From UBA4644 sp964646225 (lineage in GTDB: Bacteria > Bacillota > Clostridia > Oscillospirales > Butyricicoccaceae): a stretch of 47,668 nt of DNA. The stretch lies in the NCBI GenBank assembly GCA_964646225.1, contig CAZYAD010000008.1:1-47668 (forward strand), read 5' to 3'. The translations under genes and the position numbers were made by a program. Below, piece after piece: positions 24,019 through 32,025 of this stretch. A model generated the notes under the pieces. It ran no database searches and was not told where the DNA came from. It worked only from the letters and a program-made list of their open reading frames with translations. How positions within the stretch are numbered: the first letter of the stretch is position 1; the number at the start of each line of letters is the position of its first letter.

Positions 24019-24978
24019 ATGGTAGATTCCTTTTTTACTGGGCTTGGCAAGGTGGTCTTTACCCCATTCGCCTGGCTGCTTCGCCTGGTCGGCACCGTGA
24101 CGCAGCCGATCTCGGGACTTTTAGACTCTGCGCTTGTCAAGATCATCCTGCTGGTCATTGTCTTTTTCGCGTTGCATCATCTTACATTTGACCGCCGCGG
24201 AAAACGCCATATGCTTGATATGAATACCGAGCTGAAAATGCAGGGCTTCCCGTGGCTGGCGGCCAATGTGCTGGCCATGTTCGTCACGGCCTCCGGCCCC
24301 TATGCCTATCTTCACTTTTTCGATGTGCTGATGCCTGAGGTCGACATGAAAGCGACCTGCTTCAACTTCATGGAGTGGGAGTTGATGGCGAAATTTGTGC
24401 TCATCCTGCTGTTGATCATCGGCTTTCTCACCATGCTGTTTTATTTTGGGCTGGGCGCAAGGCACGGCTTCCGTTTTCTCTGCGGCGTGATCCTTTCGGC
24501 GCTGGTGGGTAGCGTCTGTGTGGAGCTGCACCTGGGGATGCTCACGGCTGCCGACGCGCTGGGCATCGGCGGCCTGCTTGCTGCTTTGATCAACCTCCTT
24601 AATAGTGTGGTGATCGTGCTGGAGGGCGCTGTTGCGCTGCTCTGCTGCGTCATGTTTGGCATCTGGCTCAAACCGATGGCCGCACTGCGTGAGAGAGCGC
24701 AGCAAATGAAAGAGCGGGAAGCAAGAGAAAAAGCGAAAGAGCAGCCCCCCGAATACACCGGTGCATCGGGGCTGACCGACCGCGAAACGATCCATACCGT
24801 CCTGGATCTGCCCGCCTGGATCATCGGGCCTTATGAACACGAGTACCGCCAGGTCTCCGTCAGCACAGACTCTGCGGTTTATTATAGTGAAGAAGGCGAA
24901 TCCACAACGATCCACGTCAGCGACATCGTTTTGGGTGGAAACAGCGCCAAAAACAGCGACGGTTATTTCCACTGGTGA
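24019..24978 (+). CDS. Uncharacterised multi-spanning membrane protein
   Basis: I do not recognise this family. The 319-residue product has an amphipathic start, membrane segments around residues 38-55, 77-95, 117-145, 153-170 and 183-215, and a charged cytoplasmic-type stretch (REREAREKAKEQPPEYTG region, about 225-250). A soluble C-terminus follows (HTVLDLPAWIIGPYEHEYRQ, then TTIHVSDIVLGG). GAGGAGA precedes the ATG. Codon use appears less GC-biased than in the flanking genes, which may reflect later acquisition. It has no operon partner; a structured repeat and a terminator follow. Confidence 0.7.
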   Translation: MVDSFFTGLGKVVFTPFAWLLRLVGTVTQPISGLLDSALVKIILLVIVFFALHHLTFDRRGKRHMLDMNTELKMQGFPWLAANVLAMFVTASGPYAYLHFFDVLMPEVDMKATCFNFMEWELMAKFVLILLLIIGFLTMLFYFGLGARHGFRFLCGVILSALVGSVCVELHLGMLTAADALGIGGLLAALINLLNSVVIVLEGAVALLCCVMFGIWLKPMAALRERAQQMKEREAREKAKEQPPEYTGASGLTDRETIHTVLDLPAWIIGPYEHEYRQVSVSTDSAVYYSEEGESTTIHVSDIVLGGNSAKNSDGYFHW

Positions 24979-25019
24979 CCCCCACAGGATTTTGCCGCAG
25001 GAATGACACGCGTGGTGGC

Positions 25020-25169
25020 TGTCAAAGCACCACATTCGTTGGGTGCTTTGACAGATTTGGCTCCGTCCTGTGGGCTGGGTTTCGCCGATTTTCTGCGGAA
25101 AATCCGGCGGATCGCGGCCAAAAACCGATGGATACGCAAAGCTGGCCTACGGGCAGCTTTGACTTTTTT
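25020..25169 (+). repeat. Structured intergenic repeat, family 2 copy B
   Basis: Three hairpins: TGTCAAAGCACC/GGTGCTTTGACA (25020-25031 and 25042-25053), GATTTTC/GAAAATC with TGCG loop (25087-25104), and CAAAGCTG/CAGCTTTG (25137-25144 and 25154-25161) followed by ACTTTTTT. The last two and the surrounding GGCTCCG.CCTG, GGCGG and GCGGCCAAAAAC blocks also occur in copy A at 10972-11136, which has an extra stretch of about 35 nt between them. Confidence 0.65.
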
Positions 25170-25180
25170 GGCAGTCACAA

Positions 25181-25220
25181 CAGGCCCTGCCGCTTCTGCG
25201 GCAGGGCCTGCGTTGTTTTT
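25181..25220 (+). terminator. Hairpin terminator
   Basis: CAGGCCCTGCCGC (25181-25193) pairs perfectly with GCGGCAGGGCCTG (25198-25210) around a TTCT loop, followed by CGTTGTTTTTT. Confidence 0.85.
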
Positions 25221-25258
25221 TCCGGTATTGGGGCGGGGGTGCGACTTTTCATGCTTCC

Positions 25259-28200
25259 TTACTCCGGGGCTTTCAGCGATTCCACCATGTCGATGCGGTG
25301 GAGCTTGCGCCGCAGCACCAGACTCACCAGCCCGGTGAACACCGTGGACAGGGCCGCTGAATAGACAAAACTCATGGGGTAGATAATCCGGCCAAACATG
25401 GCGGCATCGGTCTCGGCGGTCTGCACCACGAACCCGTGGAAAAACACCCCTGCCACCAGTCCCGCTGCCGTTCCGATGAGGCTCAGCAGCACGGTCTCCC
25501 GGAAGACATAGCCGGTGACCTCCCGCCGGTAGAAACCCAGCACCTTCAGGGTGGCGATCTCCTTTTGCCGCTCGCAGATGTTGATGTTAGTCAGGTTGTA
25601 CAGCACCACAAAGGCCAGCGCCGCCGCCGAAACGATCAGCAGAATGACGATATAATCGATGCTGGACAGCATATCGGTGAAGGTCTCGATGGTGTCCTCG
25701 GAAAAGCTCACGCCAGTGGCGTAGTCCGAGGTGAGCACCCGGGCCGCCAGCCCGTCCCGCTGCCCGGCGTCCAGCTCCGGTGTCTTCACCAGCAGGGTAT
25801 CAAAGGTGCAGGCCTGTCCGAACAGCTGCTGATACAGCTTCGGTGAGAGGAACACATACCCCTGGACATAGTTTTCGCACACGCCGCCGATGGGCACCTG
25901 CACCTCCACATCCTCCTGACTGCGCAGGGTCAGAGTATCCCCCGGCCGGATGCCCAGCACCTTTGCGGCCTTTTCGGTGAGGATGGCGGCGTCCTCTGTG
26001 AAGGGCACCGGTGCATGGTCAGCTCGCCGCCGCAGATTGAAATACTCGGTGAAGCGGGCGGTGTCCGCCGGGGCCATCAGATACAGGTCGGTGGTGCGGC
26101 CGTCGGCCACGCCCTCGCCGCTCTCCCGATGGACGGCCAGATACTCCTGCACCACGCTGTCATCGGACAGTACTGCGGCAATGCGGCGGTCGGCGGTCTC
26201 ATCGCCGGGATGCTCCACCGTCAATGTCATATCATAGAGCTGCAGCTGGTTGAACTGGAGTCCGGCGATATCCCGGATGGAATCCCGCAGGCCGAAGCCC
26301 GCCACCAGCAGGGCGGTGCAGCCGGCGATGCCGATGACCGTCATGACAAAGCGCTTTTTGTAGCGGAACAGGTTGCGGGCCGTGACCTTGTGGCTGAAGC
26401 GCATACGCCGCCACAGGGGCCGGATGCGCTCCAGCAGGATGCGCTTGCCCGCCGGTGGGGCCTTTGGCCGCATGAGGGCGGCGGCGTTGTCCGACAGAAC
26501 ACCCTTCAGGGCGCCCAGCGTGGCCAGCAGCACTGCCAGCAGGATGCCGCCCGCCGACACCGCGCCGAACAGCAGGTGATCGGCAGGGACGATCTCCGGC
26601 ACCTGATACATCATTTTGTAGGCGTTGGCGATGAGCCGGGGGAACAGAGGCAGAAACACCGCCAGCCCCACTGCCGCGCCGGTGAGACAGGCCGCGGCGG
26701 CATACAGCAGGTATTTCCCGGCGATGGCGCTGTTGGAATAGCCCAGCGCCTTCAGAGTGCCGATGGCGCCGCGATCCTCATCGATCATGCGGGTCATGGT
26801 GGTGGAGGCTACCAGCGCCGCCACCAGACAGAAGAAGATGGGGAAGACCTTTGCGATGGCGGCCACCTTTTCGGTGTCGCTTTCATAGAAGATATAGCCC
26901 TCGTTGCTCTCGGCCCGGGTCAGCACATACCACTCAGGCTGGGCGATGTCATTGATCTGCTCCTGGGCATCCCGCAGCTTGCACCGGGCGTCGGCCAGCT
27001 TGTTGTCAAACTCGGCCTGGCCCTCCTCATAATCGGCCCAGCCGTCGTCCAGCTCCACCCGGGCATCGGCCAGCTCCTGCCGGGCATCAGCCAGCTCCTG
27101 CTGGCCCTGGTAATAGTCTGTCCAGCCTTCCTTCAGATCGGCTTTGCCCTGCTCGTATTCCCGCCAGCCCTCGTCCAGCTGAGTGCGGGCTTCGGCCAGC
27201 TTTTCCCGGTTTTCCTCCAGCTCCTCCTGGGCCAGTTCAAGCCGATAGAGCCCCTGACGGCGCTCCACATCGGCCTGCTCCAGCTCTGCCATCGCGATCT
27301 CGTACTCCTGCCGGCCCTGAGACAGCTCCCGGGCACCGGCATTCATCTCCCGAAAGGCGGTATCCAGCTCCTTCTGGGACTGCGCCAGCGCGGCGGACTG
27401 CCCCTCCAGCGTGGTGCGGGTTTTGTCCAGCCCGGCCTGCTGATCGGTCAGCTCCTGACGGGCCTGCGCCAGCGCGGCTTTGGCGCGGGCATAGTCCTCC
27501 TCCGGCATCAGGGGCCTTCCGGCCTCCAGGTCAGCCTCCTGCTGCTCCAGCCGGGCCAGGCCCGCGTCCAGCGCGGCCTGACCTTCCTCCAGCTGGGCAA
27601 AGCCCGCCTCCAGCTGGGCCTGTCCGGCATCCAGCGCGGCCTGCGCGGCTTTCAGCTCGGCCTCGCCCTCCTCCAGCGCGGCCTCGCCGCCGGTCAGCTG
27701 CTGCCCGACCGCCTTGAGCTGGGCCTTGCCCTCCTGGATCTGCGCGTAGGCCTCCTCCAGTTGAGCAAGGGCATCGTCGATCTCCCGCTGGCCTTCCTCC
27801 AGCCGGGCAAGGGCGTCTTCATACTCGGCTTCGCTGTCCAGCAGCGCCTGATAGCCCTCCACGCTGCTCTGCTCCCCCTCCCGCAGGCCGGAAAAGGCAT
27901 CGGCCAGCTCGGCCTCGCCGTCGGCAAGGCCCTGGATGCCCTCGGCATAGTCGGCCTCGGCATCGTTCAGCTCCCGCAGCGCGTCCTCCAGCTCCTGTCG
28001 GCCCTCGGCGGTCTTTTCCTCCAACTCCCGGCGGGCGTCGTCCAGCTCCTGCTGCGCGTCCCCTACCAGACGGTCGGCCCGCACATGCTTCTGGCGTTCG
28101 GCCAGCTGCTCCACCGCCGCCTGCACCGGCGCAATTGCTTCGTCATAGGCTTCCGAAAAGGCCTCGGTCTCTGCCGCGGCCGCCACCGTCACATACAGAT

Positions 28201-28873
28201 CGGTATAATAGTCCAGATCCAACAGGCTGTCGGAAATGTAAACCACGGCACCCAGGGTGCCGTTGCCCATGGAGGTACTGCCCCGCTGGATCATGGAAAG
28301 ATACGCCGGGGAGTGGACAAGGCCCACGATCTCCAGTTCGGTCTGACGGAAGGGCTCCTCCGGTGGCTCCCCGTCCGCATCGTCCGCCTCCTGGGGCAGC
28401 ACCGAAAGGCGCTGGCCCACCGCCAGCACCTGTGCGGTCAACTCGGATTCCTCCATCACCACGCACTCGTTTTCAGACTGAGGCCACCGGCCCGCCACCA
28501 GAAACGGCCGGTTCAGGGCGGTCTCATCCTCCCAGTCCTGCACACCGTGGAAGCGGGCCACCACCGTATCACCGGAGGACAGCAGCACCTCTCGGTCCAG
28601 GCTGCGCGCCGGCATAACGGCAGACACCCCCGCTACCCCGGCCACCGCCGCAGCGTCGGCCTCCTCCAGGCCCAGATTGCCCGCGATGCGCAGGTCGTAA
28701 AAGCGGGTCTCCTGAAACATCCGGCTCACCGAATGGCGCATATCGGGGGTGGTGACCAGCAGTCCGGCCAGAAAGCCCGCGCCCAGGGCCACAATGAGAA
28801 AAATCGCCAGAAACCGGCTGAGGCTGCCCCGGACGGAGCGCAGGCAGTCCTTTAAAAATGTCTTCCTCACCAT
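25259..28873 (-). CDS. FtsX/MacB-type ABC transporter permease with long coiled-coil insert
   Basis: Membrane component of an ABC system that likely performs mechanotransmission or lipid/peptide export. The 1204-residue product has TM1 at about 20-42 (RFLAIFLIVALGAGFLAGLLV), an extracytoplasmic MacB-like domain, then a roughly 400-residue coiled coil (about 235-645) made of heptads such as AALDAGQ, AQLEAGF and AQLEEGQ with glycine recurring at one position. Two FtsX modules follow (about 665-840 and 1090-1200), each with membrane helices (e.g. VFPIFFCLVAALVASTTMTRM; IDYIVILLIVSAAALAFVVLYN and an ERQKEIATLKVLGF signature). It overlaps the ATPase stop by 7 bp. Regulation is not visible. Confidence 0.92.
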   Translation of the reverse strand: MVRKTFLKDCLRSVRGSLSRFLAIFLIVALGAGFLAGLLVTTPDMRHSVSRMFQETRFYDLRIAGNLGLEEADAAAVAGVAGVSAVMPARSLDREVLLSSGDTVVARFHGVQDWEDETALNRPFLVAGRWPQSENECVVMEESELTAQVLAVGQRLSVLPQEADDADGEPPEEPFRQTELEIVGLVHSPAYLSMIQRGSTSMGNGTLGAVVYISDSLLDLDYYTDLYVTVAAAAETEAFSEAYDEAIAPVQAAVEQLAERQKHVRADRLVGDAQQELDDARRELEEKTAEGRQELEDALRELNDAEADYAEGIQGLADGEAELADAFSGLREGEQSSVEGYQALLDSEAEYEDALARLEEGQREIDDALAQLEEAYAQIQEGKAQLKAVGQQLTGGEAALEEGEAELKAAQAALDAGQAQLEAGFAQLEEGQAALDAGLARLEQQEADLEAGRPLMPEEDYARAKAALAQARQELTDQQAGLDKTRTTLEGQSAALAQSQKELDTAFREMNAGARELSQGRQEYEIAMAELEQADVERRQGLYRLELAQEELEENREKLAEARTQLDEGWREYEQGKADLKEGWTDYYQGQQELADARQELADARVELDDGWADYEEGQAEFDNKLADARCKLRDAQEQINDIAQPEWYVLTRAESNEGYIFYESDTEKVAAIAKVFPIFFCLVAALVASTTMTRMIDEDRGAIGTLKALGYSNSAIAGKYLLYAAAACLTGAAVGLAVFLPLFPRLIANAYKMMYQVPEIVPADHLLFGAVSAGGILLAVLLATLGALKGVLSDNAAALMRPKAPPAGKRILLERIRPLWRRMRFSHKVTARNLFRYKKRFVMTVIGIAGCTALLVAGFGLRDSIRDIAGLQFNQLQLYDMTLTVEHPGDETADRRIAAVLSDDSVVQEYLAVHRESGEGVADGRTTDLYLMAPADTARFTEYFNLRRRADHAPVPFTEDAAILTEKAAKVLGIRPGDTLTLRSQEDVEVQVPIGGVCENYVQGYVFLSPKLYQQLFGQACTFDTLLVKTPELDAGQRDGLAARVLTSDYATGVSFSEDTIETFTDMLSSIDYIVILLIVSAAALAFVVLYNLTNINICERQKEIATLKVLGFYRREVTGYVFRETVLLSLIGTAAGLVAGVFFHGFVVQTAETDAAMFGRIIYPMSFVYSAALSTVFTGLVSLVLRRKLHRIDMVESLKAPE

Positions 28874-29568
28874 TCGATCTGCTCCACCGGCACGGGCCGC
28901 TCGTTGACCTCGTTGCCCACGATCTGCCCGCTTTTGACCCGGATGACCCGGTCGGCCATGGCGGTGAGGGCAGTGTTGTGGGTGATGACGATGACCGTCT
29001 TTCCGGTCTGACGGCAGGTATCCTGCAAAAGCTTCAGGATGCTCTTGCCGGTGACATAGTCCAGTGCGCCGGTAGGCTCGTCACACAACAGCAGCTTGGG
29101 GTTTTTGGCCAGCGCCCGGGCAATGGCCACCCGCTGCTGCTCACCACCGGAAAGCTGGGCCGGGAAGTTGTCCAGACGGCTCTCCAGCCCCACCTGCCGC
29201 AGGGTAGCGGCGGGATCCAGCGGCGCACGGCAGATCTCCGAGGCCAGCTCCACATTTTCCAGCGCCGTCAGGTTCTGCACCAGATTGTAGAACTGGAAGA
29301 CGAAGCCCACATCGTGCCGCCGGTATTCGGTGAGGCGGCGGGGGCTGTAGGCCGAGACCTCCTCTCCGTCCAGCCGGATCGTGCCGGAGGTGCAGCCGTC
29401 CATGCCCCCCAGCATATTCAAAATGGTGGTCTTTCCTGCGCCGGAAGAGCCTACGATGACGCAGAACTCCCCCCGTTCGATGTGGAAGCTGACGCCGTTG
29501 ACGGCATAGATCTCCTGCTCGCCCACCACATAGCGCTTGACTACATCCTGAAATTCGATAAAGCTCAT
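28867..29568 (-). CDS. ABC transporter ATP-binding protein (MacB/LolD family)
   Basis: ATPase partner of the long FtsX-type permease. The 233-residue protein has Walker A GSSGAGKTT, Q-loop FVFQFYNLV, ABC signature LSGGEQQRVAIARAL, Walker B LLLCDEPTGALD and the switch histidine in VIVITHNTAL. The sequence is close to the MacB/LolD subgroup (YRRHDVGFVFQFYNLV, NVELASEI), whose members couple to single-permease FtsX proteins. Gene order ATPase-permease with a 7-bp overlap supports a two-protein complex. A weak extended -10 (TGCTATGAT on the minus strand, -10 at 29603-29608) lies about 35 nt before the start. Confidence 0.93.
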   Translation of the reverse strand: MSFIEFQDVVKRYVVGEQEIYAVNGVSFHIERGEFCVIVGSSGAGKTTILNMLGGMDGCTSGTIRLDGEEVSAYSPRRLTEYRRHDVGFVFQFYNLVQNLTALENVELASEICRAPLDPAATLRQVGLESRLDNFPAQLSGGEQQRVAIARALAKNPKLLLCDEPTGALDYVTGKSILKLLQDTCRQTGKTVIVITHNTALTAMADRVIRVKSGQIVGNEVNERPVPVEQIEW

Positions 29569-29698
29569 TGCCCTTCACCTGTTTCCTGTTGTACTGTCTC
29601 TTATCATAGCACATTTTCTCTTGTTCGGATATAAAAGTTTTGTAAAATCGCGAACGGTCACGCGGTCCTTTGCAGGCGTCTTTTTTTGCGATTTCCGG

Positions 29699-29727
29699 TT
29701 GTATTTTGTCCGAAAACTTGGTATGAT
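29699..29727 (+). promoter_or_regulatory. Promoter of the beta-lactamase-like hydrolase gene
   Basis: TTGTAT (29699-29704), a 17-bp spacer and TATGAT (29722-29727) with a TGG extension. The 200-bp divergent gap to the ABC operon holds no gene. Confidence 0.65.
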
Positions 29728-29769
29728 AGATTTGTCAAGCAAATTTACACCGCAAAGGAGAACGCAACT

Positions 29770-31182
29770 ATGAAATACGATCTGCAGGCACTGGATGCCG
29801 CCCTGTCCCGGCGTATCGAGGAGCAGAAGCTGCCCGGCGTCACCGTGGCCATTCGCGGCCCGGAGGGCGTCATCTTTGAAAAGGGCTACGGCTACTGCGA
29901 CAAGGACCACAAGAAGCCCATCAACGAGCACACCATCATGGGCGTGGCTTCCATGAGCAAATCCACCGTCACGCTGGCGCTGTGCATCCTGGCTGCCGAG
30001 GGCAAGTTCAGCTTCAGCGATCCCGTCACCAAGTACTTCCCCACCTTTGAGCTGAAGGGCAGCCCCAAGGACGCCGTCACCGTCCATCATCTGGCCTGCC
30101 ACACCGCCGGCATCCCCCCCATGGAGCCCCTGGAGTGGTCCATTGCCATCAACACCCCCGGCCGTGAGAGCGAGTGGGCCCGTCAGATGAAGGCCACCTC
30201 TCCCAACCAGATGAACACTATCCAGCAGATCGTGGACTATATCTCCGAGGGCCGCTACAAGACCCTGGGCGGCCCCGGCGAATACATGAGCTATTCCAAC
30301 GAGGGCTACGCCGTCCTGTGCTACATCTTTGACAAGGCCGCAGGCGTCCCGCTGGAGCAGTTCCTGCAGGAGCGGGTGTTTGGGCCCATCGGCATGACCC
30401 GCACCGTTCTGGACGAGGACGGCAGCGAGGCCATCAAGCTGGCTGCCGACGGCAACATCACCTCTCTGTGGGAGCGGGATGAGGAGGGCAACTTCCATGT
30501 GGACGATCAGTGGAGCATCCTGCCTCCCTTCCGCAGCTGCGCCTGCGTCAAGTCCACCGCTCACGACTATGCCCGCTACTATCAGTGCCTGTCCAACCAC
30601 GGCGTCATCGACGGTGTTCAGGCCATTCCCGCCGCCGCTGCGGACATGATGTGCGGCAGCCAGTTCCCCCTGAGCGAAAAGCCCTATTACTGCTACGGCC
30701 TGAACAAGCGTCTGTGGCACGGGCACACCATCTGCGAGCATTCCGGCGGCCTCCACGGTGTTTCCACCCACGGCTGCTATCTGCTGGATGAAAACTACAG
30801 CTACGTGGCCTTCTGCAACGAGGGCGACCAGGACACCGATTCCCTGTGCTGGATGATGGGCAATATGCTCATGGGCCGCCCGCTGGAGGAGGAACAGGTC
30901 TGGCTGACTCCCACCGGCCGGCAGTTCTCTCAGCCGGAGATGCTGGTGGGCAAGTACACCTGCCACGAGGGCATCCCCGTGGACTTCCGCGTGTTTGTGG
31001 AGGACGGCAAGCTCCAGGTGGAGCGACCGCTGGGCGTTTATGACCTGGTGCATTGCGGCGAGACCTGGTTCCAGATCATCAACAAGAAGGGCGTGCGCTG
31101 CGGGCGCTGCCACTTCTGGGTGCGGGACGGTCAGGCCTGGGGCGTGCAGGTTTACACCCGGGTCTATCAGAGAGCGGAATAA
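29770..31182 (+). CDS. Serine hydrolase of the beta-lactamase/class C family
   Basis: Penicillin-binding-protein-fold serine hydrolase; it could be a D-aminopeptidase, esterase or peptidase. The 470-residue product has the catalytic tetrad motifs SMSK (Ser61, Lys64), YSN (Tyr174-Asn176) and HSG (His323-Gly325, replacing KTG). This HSG variant is usual in esterase/peptidase-like members rather than true AmpC enzymes. There is no signal peptide, so it probably acts in the cytoplasm, unlike resistance beta-lactamases. A C-terminal lipocalin-like beta domain (about 390-470, DFRVFVEDGKLQVERPLG) follows. AAGGAGA precedes ATG 29770. Monocistronic, with terminator at 31202. Confidence 0.88.
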   Translation: MKYDLQALDAALSRRIEEQKLPGVTVAIRGPEGVIFEKGYGYCDKDHKKPINEHTIMGVASMSKSTVTLALCILAAEGKFSFSDPVTKYFPTFELKGSPKDAVTVHHLACHTAGIPPMEPLEWSIAINTPGRESEWARQMKATSPNQMNTIQQIVDYISEGRYKTLGGPGEYMSYSNEGYAVLCYIFDKAAGVPLEQFLQERVFGPIGMTRTVLDEDGSEAIKLAADGNITSLWERDEEGNFHVDDQWSILPPFRSCACVKSTAHDYARYYQCLSNHGVIDGVQAIPAAAADMMCGSQFPLSEKPYYCYGLNKRLWHGHTICEHSGGLHGVSTHGCYLLDENYSYVAFCNEGDQDTDSLCWMMGNMLMGRPLEEEQVWLTPTGRQFSQPEMLVGKYTCHEGIPVDFRVFVEDGKLQVERPLGVYDLVHCGETWFQIINKKGVRCGRCHFWVRDGQAWGVQVYTRVYQRAE

Positions 31183-31201
31183 GACTTTTATATCATAAGA
31201 C

Positions 31202-31236
31202 GGCAGCGCGGCCAAAGGCCGCGCTGCCTGCTTTTT
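31202..31236 (+). terminator. Intrinsic terminator after the serine hydrolase gene
   Basis: GGCAGCGCGGCC (31202-31213) pairs with GGCCGCGCTGCC (31217-31228) around AAA, followed by TGCTTTTTG. Confidence 0.92.
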
Positions 31237-31341
31237 GCGGTGCATGAGGGGCTGAGACGGAGAGCAGTGCGGGAAGATTGCCGGTTCTCCATCGGCATGG
31301 CTCCTCTTTTTATCATTCACGGCTCTGCGGGGGCAAGACAG

Positions 31342-31379
31342 AAAAAAGCCGCCCCGAGGGCGATCCAATAAGACAGTAT
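31342..31379. repeat. Dispersed repeat, family 3 copy 1
   Basis: AAAAAAGCCGCCCC then, after about 9 bases, CCAATAAGACAGTAT (31365-31379). The same two blocks occur at 47562-47601. On the minus strand it reads as a small stem followed by GGCTTTTTT. TATAAT directly follows the last block (31376-31381), so it may also supply a -10 on the plus strand. Confidence 0.55.
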
Positions 31380-31394
31380 AATAAAGTTTTCGGG

Positions 31395-31424
31395 AAGCGG
31401 CATGAGCGATCATGCCGCTTTTCC
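31395..31424 (+). terminator. Hairpin at the start of the accessory patch
   Basis: AAGCGGCAT (31395-31403) pairs perfectly with ATGCCGCTT (31412-31420), followed by TTCCGTTT. It could be a terminator, or one end of an inserted segment. Confidence 0.5.
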
Positions 31425-31865
31425 GTTTACTCCGCAATCTACACCTGGCTTGACCCTTATGAAGTTGTTATCCGCGATAAGGACGGCGCCAGGCATGGAT
31501 TAATTGATAAGGAGGGTAATGAGATCCTTTTCTGCCTTTATGATGTCCCCTGGAATGGTTTCCACCATGAACAACGAAGAATTTGCTTCGTAGAAAATGG
31601 GAAACAAGGTATGAAAGATTACGATGGCAACATCATGATTCCCGCTATCTACCATGAAATCCATGGTCGCAAGGATCCATATCTTACTGTCAGAGTTGGT
31701 GATAAGGACAACTATAAGGAAGGGCTCATCACTTGTGATGGCAAGCCTGTGATCGAAGCAGAGCATGACCGCATCGGATGGTACAGTGATCATAAGCATT
31801 TCTTCTGTTGTTCTGAAGGATGCTGTGAAATGTATGTCGTAGAAGATCTCCCTGCTATGTCTTAA
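31422..31865 (+). pseudogene. WG-repeat protein remnant, 5'-truncated
   Basis: An open frame of about 145 codons encodes three WG-like repeats: RHGLIDKEGNEILFCLYD, KQGMKDYDGNIMIPAIYHEI and KEGLITCDGKPVIEAEHDRI, each with the G(L/M)-D-G-(K/N)-x-I pattern. It ends VVEDLPAMS-stop. No ATG, GTG or TTG with a ribosome binding site opens this frame after the hairpin at 31395, so the 5' end appears lost. Base composition is visibly lower in GC than the neighbours and codon use is different, pointing to horizontal origin. It could still be expressed from an unusual start, but a remnant is more likely. Confidence 0.65.
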
Positions 31866-31983
31866 GATTGTGTCGTAATAAATGTCGAAAATGGCAGTTT
31901 TGCTGCCTTCTGAGCAAGAATCAGAGTGCAGGCGATAAGAACCTTTATTTCTTTTGGCTTTGCCCCTAATTAGTCTGCACTAT

Positions 31984-32014
31984 GAACAGCTGCCCGCCGA
32001 GCGGTTCTTTTTTT
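31984..32014 (+). terminator. Probable terminator of the accessory patch
   Basis: GAAC/GTTC plus GCT/AGC with one mismatch form a stem (31984-32007), followed by seven T. The 118 bp between the WG remnant and this site show no gene. Confidence 0.6.
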
Positions 32015-32025
32015 GTCTGCAAAAT

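Noticed and set aside
10907..25178. Short minus-strand frames in the two family 2 repeats with similar peptides (RRIFRRKS...)
   Set aside because: The similarity follows from the conserved DNA hairpin itself. The frames have no ribosome binding sites and differ in length and ends, so a conserved peptide is not supported.
26015..28855. Very long open frame (about 946 codons) opposite the FtsX-type permease gene
   Set aside because: It is antisense to a clear membrane protein with intact motifs. Its length comes from the GC-rich heptad repeats, and the translation is a Gly/His/Leu/Gln-rich shadow without domains.
29770..31182. Antibiotic-resistance beta-lactamase
   Set aside because: The HSG motif replaces KTG and there is no signal peptide, which points to an esterase/peptidase-like member rather than a secreted resistance enzyme.
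31278..31400. TTG-initiated extension of the WG-repeat frame
   Set aside because: No ribosome binding site, it crosses the dispersed repeat and the hairpin at 31395, and its sequence has no WG character.
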